Shown one piece after another: positions 59,901 through 64,000 of a stretch of 64,000 nt of DNA. The notes under the pieces are model-generated. The model was given only the letters and a program-made list of their open reading frames with translations, did not search any database and was not told the origin of the DNA. Position 1 is the first letter of the stretch, and the number at the start of each line of letters is the position of its first letter. The DNA is from Echinococcus granulosus. Its lineage: Eukaryota; Platyhelminthes; Cestoda; Cyclophyllidea; Taeniidae. The translations under genes and the position numbers were made by a program. The stretch is taken from contig NW_020170425.1 in assembly GCF_000524195.1 (NCBI RefSeq), forward strand, positions 538,509 to 602,508. Direction: 5' to 3'.

Positions 59901-62551
59901 TTTCTGTCACAACTATTTCAGTTTACAGTAAATCCCATCAGTGACTCATGTTTGTTAAATCCAAAGGAGCTTGCTGGAAAGGCGAGCGTTCTTGCTGTCG
60001 CTGTTACTTACACAAACAATGGAAATACATTATAGCGAATGCCTACTTGTGTGCAACTAATTCTACACGATCGATGCATGCTAGTACCTCTAAGGCTAAA
60101 TCATTCATTAGTTGTAAACCGCTGTCCTCAGGCGTCATTACCGATTCTTATCCGTTGTTAGTGAAGTCGTTCTAGGTGTAGAAGCTAGAATAAAGTACCA
60201 CTTTGGGATATCACTTAACCCTAATAAGGGATAGGTACCCCAGGTTTAAAAACAAATGATCACTTATTAAACTCTAGCTAGGTATGAAAGGATATATTTC
60301 TACTGGTTTTTCCCACTTTTAAGATGGGGATCCCCATCCTCTTGATCCAGAATGGGACGCCCAGCCTTGTGAGTCAGAAGTCTCAGTGTATTGGCTGGGA
60401 CGTGGTGCTGCCCAGGCAACTGCTGAAGCCGTCTACCAGGATGGCACCACCTCAAGAAGCAATGACAGAACCACCTGTGGAAACCTCAGCACCGCGAGAC
60501 TTCGTGGTGGCTTGTACTTACCGCGGCGTACGCGTGGGAGGCTTGCGGGACCAACTACGGTGGGCGAGCCTTACAACCGAGGCCGCAGGTCGCGTCGACG
60601 CCTTCCCCTACGTCCTCTGGCCCGACACTCCCGCCGCATGTTGCGTCACTGATGAAAAGGTCCACCTAAAAGTCGAACGGGACCCCAAGGGGTACGGTGA
60701 CGTTAGTGGGTTGTCAACAGCGGGTGAACTACGGTTATTGTTCCTAACTTATTCGTGTGATGACCTTGTCGAAGTATTTCTATTACTAATCGGCGTCATT
60801 TTCATTTCTAATGCATATTATAATTAGAGGCTTTTTTAAAACGCAGTTTGTGTGGGTATATCTGAGTGTTGAATCCGTTCCAAAGGCTTTACTATAGACG
60901 GATGTTGGACGTAACACACTTTGGTAGACACAATTGTGATTATTATCAGGAGGGGTTCAAATTAGCTACATATGTTTATTCGAAACGTGAAAACGTGTTT
61001 TGGATATAAAGTCAATAGTGGATTAATTTAACCGTTCCATAGTTGACGTTTTATTTGTGATCGAAATCGAATTCTCAACCGTGTGCTAGACTTTGCACTT
61101 ATCTCAATCCACAGTGATTTATTTCGTCTGTTATTTTTAAATAGTAGATCGCTGACATTTACGTTCATTGCCTCAGTGACTTTCAATCCACTAGCAAACC
61201 TGAAATTACACCGTTATATAAAATCATTTTTTCTCTTAGTAGACCGCTCGTCAATTATGAAATGACTGACTTCAGAGGTATTGCAGCTCGCTTAAGTTGA
61301 TCCCCACTTCTTCATGCTATTGTGGGTAATTTCTGGTGTTCCGAACTTTTTTTACATTAGTCCGTCTAGTTTCGTTCATGGCGTATCCACCTATGGAGTA
61401 ACAATCAAACGAGTTTTCACCTATTTTTCGACAAGAGTGATTTTTTTGTTAGTGATGGGTTTTCGAACCAAAAAGGAAAAAGTGGTACCAAAGAATGCTA
61501 AGAATCCATAAGCAATTTTGGCTATATTAAAATCACTTACAAAAAGTGATTATTGGCAACACAATCGGCTACATAGAGGGCTTCTCCAATCAGCCTGAAA
61601 CTATTAAACGTCCCCATCTCATTGCGCATGGTATCAGTCTCGAGATTTGTACGTGGTGTGTTCTTATGCGGCGGTGACGTTGATCCCTATATTATAATTT
61701 GCGGAGCAGTCGGCTAACGGGTGATGCCAAACGAAGGGCACGGATCAAGTTTCGTTGCTTCGCGCCCATGACTAAAGACTGGCTCCAGCTACTCAAACCA
61801 GTCTTACTTCCGACCGCAGGAGACGGCTTTTTCGTGTTGCGCGACAAGGCCATGCTAGTCTTGGTGGTGCGTCGTCTTCTGACTGGCGATCCACGAGCCA
61901 GACACCTCACCGTAGAGCATCTCTCGCGATACGACCCTCGTCTGCCCAGAGCCCTTGTTATGGTGCGTCTTCACAAGCATTGCTCCATTGTAAAAGGTCC
62001 CATTCATCGTCCTAGACTGAAAACTTAGCTCTGCGGCAAGTAGCACTTGCAAATAGTGTTGATGCATTGCGCTCATTTAACAATAGCAATCGCACATACT
62101 CTTTCTATCAATAGATAATGTTATGCAAATGCAGCAATGGAGGATTAGACGGCATTCTGCATTTATGCGCCACTACTTTGCTACTGTTAACAGTTCTGGA
62201 TGCATTCGCTTCGGTTTGCATTCAGCACTCTTCCATGTCTTTCAGGTGAAGCTTGAGGTTACGTCACGTGGCGTACCCGAGGCGAGGGCAGAGATCTTCG
62301 CCCTCCTGGCCACAGACGACCCCTCTCTGGGTCCTATTTCGGACAAGGCCCCGCGAACATTGCTAGGCTATGTTGATGAAGGCGCCTATGCTTTTTCTCA
62401 CGGTTTCTGTATTGCCATAGGCTTTATCAGTTTGGCCGCTGTCTGTTCTCTGTCTCCCACCGAACGGCCTTCCAAAGGATTCCAAACGGTCCTCTTCAGG
62501 AGTCTTAAATCAAGTAATCTGTATGGAGCGAAGATGACTGTTATCATATAA
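56958..62551 (+). CDS. POP1: POP1, RNase P / RNase MRP protein subunit, 8 exons
   Basis: Largest protein of RNase P and RNase MRP, the nuclear/nucleolar ribonucleoproteins that trim tRNA 5' ends and process pre-rRNA. Exons: 56958-57215, 57615-57865, 58254-58542, 58733-59082, 59174-59378, 60324-60691, 61710-61962, 62246-62551; phases agree, 759 residues (human 1,024). Exon 1 has RRRAASHQIHRLPRRL (human RRRAMSHNVKRLPRRL). Exon 2 has LWHAKRFHVVQNWGW (residues 136-150). Exon 4 has LWFWLHPS and LIGPFAHQVL. Exon 6, the POPLD region, has IPILLIQ, GWDVVLP and YRGVRVGGL (517-525). Exon 8 has RTLLGYVDEG and IGFISL, as in the human C-terminus. The start is fixed by an in-frame TGA just upstream. The exon 7 acceptor may be 61706 instead of 61709, adding one residue. 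Confidence 0.93.
59083..59173 (+). other. GC-AG intron 4 of POP1
   Basis: After codons CAT AAC AG the intron would begin GCGAGC and end CACATTTAG, 91 bp later. No GT donor in the neighbourhood gives the phase 2 required by the next exon; the nearest GT sites (59048, about 59095) do not fit. The upstream peptide matches human POP1 (IPAGTILGLTVGDPR region) right up to this point and the downstream exon is open, so the non-canonical donor is the simplest reading. Confidence 0.7.
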
Positions 62552-63480
62552 AGATGTCGCAATATGTTTAAGTGATGTTTGCCTGTTTGTGCGAACTTTT
62601 GACCTACATTTGGATACCTAACTCTTGTGAAATCAACCTAGTCACTATCTCCATTCAAGGCATTGCCTTAAACCCGATGAGAACAGTCCCGACCATTGTT
62701 CACTACGGTGTGCCTAGGGCTGCTCAACCTCGGCCATCGTTTGCATAACTTCTTGTGACTAAAGCAATTTCATATCGACTCCAACAAATCGGTGCTTTCT
62801 TTGAGTAGGCAGTGGCGATGGCGGGGAATAACCTATGGCAGAGCTGCATTTGTTCGTATTGGGGATGTGATCAAACAAGGGACGGAGAATAAGTGAAGAG
62901 CGATTAAACAGAGGGGAGGGGAGGAGCGGGGTGGTTGTTTGGGGGGATTCGGTATTTCCGGAGAATTTTCAGGCAGGAACTATCGGAGGACTCAATAACT
63001 GCACAATACGAGCCTCCTAACATCGGGAATTTTTCCATTGCCAGTAAAGTAGGGCACCTAAAGGATATCTGCTGAAAATCGTTCCGAATGCTTTATAAAA
63101 GAATTGGCTAGGAAAAAGTATACCTTAAGGACTCTAAAACAGGGCCGTACACATTAATAACCCGAAATGGGTGGGCTATTTCAACGCATATCAGTAACTG
63201 GAAATTTACAAATAACCAAGCAGAATATACTCTTCGTAAGGCCTCTTCTGAAGAATGACTTGGGTGCCACAGGGTATTGGTTTTGTGTTCATCAGGGATG
63301 GGTAAAGTAAGCTGAAAAGGCATATGAAGCTGCAAAAATAATGAACATATGAGACTGAGCACTACTAGCCACACTGCATAAAATTAGCTGAATACTAGGA
63401 ATGATTAGGCTGGGAAATATATGCAGCTCATACATGAGATTCTGAAAATCATGCCAACAAGGCGTCTTGTTTTAGTGAGC
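62552..63480. other. POP1 3' flank, no gene seen
   Basis: No recognised coding exon. The only poly(A)-like hexamer noted is ATTAAA at 62903-62908. A G-rich tract follows it (separate entry). The minus-strand frame at 63108-63374 (88 codons) resembles nothing known and is taken as chance. Confidence 0.5.
62913..62946 (+). other. Potential G-quadruplex run
   Basis: Four runs of four or more G (62913-62916, 62918-62921, 62928-62931, 62941-62946) separated by loops of 1, 6 and 9 nt fit the usual quadruplex pattern with long loops. It lies just beyond the ATTAAA signal of POP1, where a G-rich pause element could aid termination; this role is inference. Confidence 0.5.
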
Positions 63481-63703
63481 TCTCGGTGCCAGTTGTCGAG
63501 TTTGCTGGTAAGTGGTGCGTGATGAGGCGATGTTCCTCTCTCTTAGTTCTAATGCTGAACTGAACGCCTGATCCTACTAGCATGGACAGTAACCGACCAC
63601 TATCTTGTTCAGAACCCCGAGGGATTCTGTTGGTATGTGAGTTCTACCACCGACCTCGCAAATCTACCTGAGTGATCGCGCTGGCAGTCGCCTGCGGCCG
63701 GTG

Positions 63704-63746
63704 ATGGATTCGGTGCTTGTTTGTATCAGCACTCTTCGCCATTTGG
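63704..63746 (+). CDS. Possible first coding exon of a further plus-strand gene (partial)
   Basis: Within a CpG-richer block (about 63,480-64,000), ATG at 63704 in good context (GTGATGG) opens a 14-codon frame (MDSVLVCISTLRHL) ending in phase 1 at a perfect donor GTAAGT (63747). The window's last bases form a strong acceptor (…CTTACTCTGTCTTTTAG, ending 63999), so a 253-bp intron could run to there with the next exon starting at 64000. The protein cannot be identified from so little. The block might instead be a dispersed repeat, since its composition differs from its flanks. Confidence 0.35.
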
Positions 63747-64000
63747 GTAAGTCGACAAGCGAGTGCTTGCATCCACAATATCAAATGCGCTTCGGGTATG
63801 AGGCGTATGCCGCATGTGTGGAAGATTGACTCCGCGACACGTCGGGCGGCTGGTTGCGGTACAAGCTCCGTCTGATGTAGTGATGACTTATTTTTCGTCT
63901 CTTACTTCAGTCGTGATGAAATTGTTGACTGAGTGGTGTTAGATCACAGTTCGCCGCTCATGTGGCGTTTGCGTTTAACAGTCTTACTCTGTCTTTTAGA

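Noticed and set aside
1..64000. CRISPR arrays, bacterial operons, phage or insertion-sequence genes
   Set aside because: None present; the splice-site-rich animal gene structure shows this is a eukaryotic nuclear sequence.

Overview
The window reads as nuclear DNA of a flatworm, most likely a tapeworm (cestode). The protein-coding genes are broken into many small exons with mostly short introns (about 60 bp to 1.3 kb, GT-AG with one GC-AG case), the non-coding DNA is AT-rich, and the proteins are clear animal orthologues that are strongly diverged. The lineage is an inference from gene structure and protein style; no species-diagnostic marker was seen.

Layout. (1) Positions 1 to 19,648 hold no gene I can support: AT-rich intergenic DNA with small GC-richer islands near 7.65-7.93, 9.6-9.9, 12.5-12.9 and 14.3-14.6 kb and an orphan CCAAT/TATA pair at 15.15 kb. 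(2) 19,649 to 43,966, minus strand: a 37-exon gene for a protein of about 2,435 residues, mostly coiled coil with Ser/Pro-rich linkers, ending in a PACT centrosome-targeting domain; it is the pericentrin/AKAP9-type scaffold. Almost every splice site can be placed and the codon phases agree from start to stop. (3) 43,967 to 46,577: head-to-head intergenic region with several copies, one inverted and nested, of an uncharacterised repeat of about 190 bp. (4) 46,578 to 56,083, plus strand: UBE3A (E6AP), a HECT ubiquitin ligase with an N-terminal AZUL zinc domain, about 1,056 residues in 13 coding exons; its AUG appears to be split by an intron. (5) 56,958 to 62,551, plus strand: POP1, protein subunit of RNase P/MRP, 759 residues in 8 exons, close behind UBE3A and preceded by a strong splice acceptor that could be a spliced-leader site. 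(6) The last 1.4 kb holds a G-rich run and, at the very end, a possible first coding exon of another plus-strand gene whose intron closes at the penultimate base of the window.

The three genes serve general cell functions (centrosome scaffolding, ubiquitin transfer, tRNA/rRNA 5' processing). There is no sign of a dedicated pathway cluster; the most interesting features are gene-structure oddities and the nested repeat.
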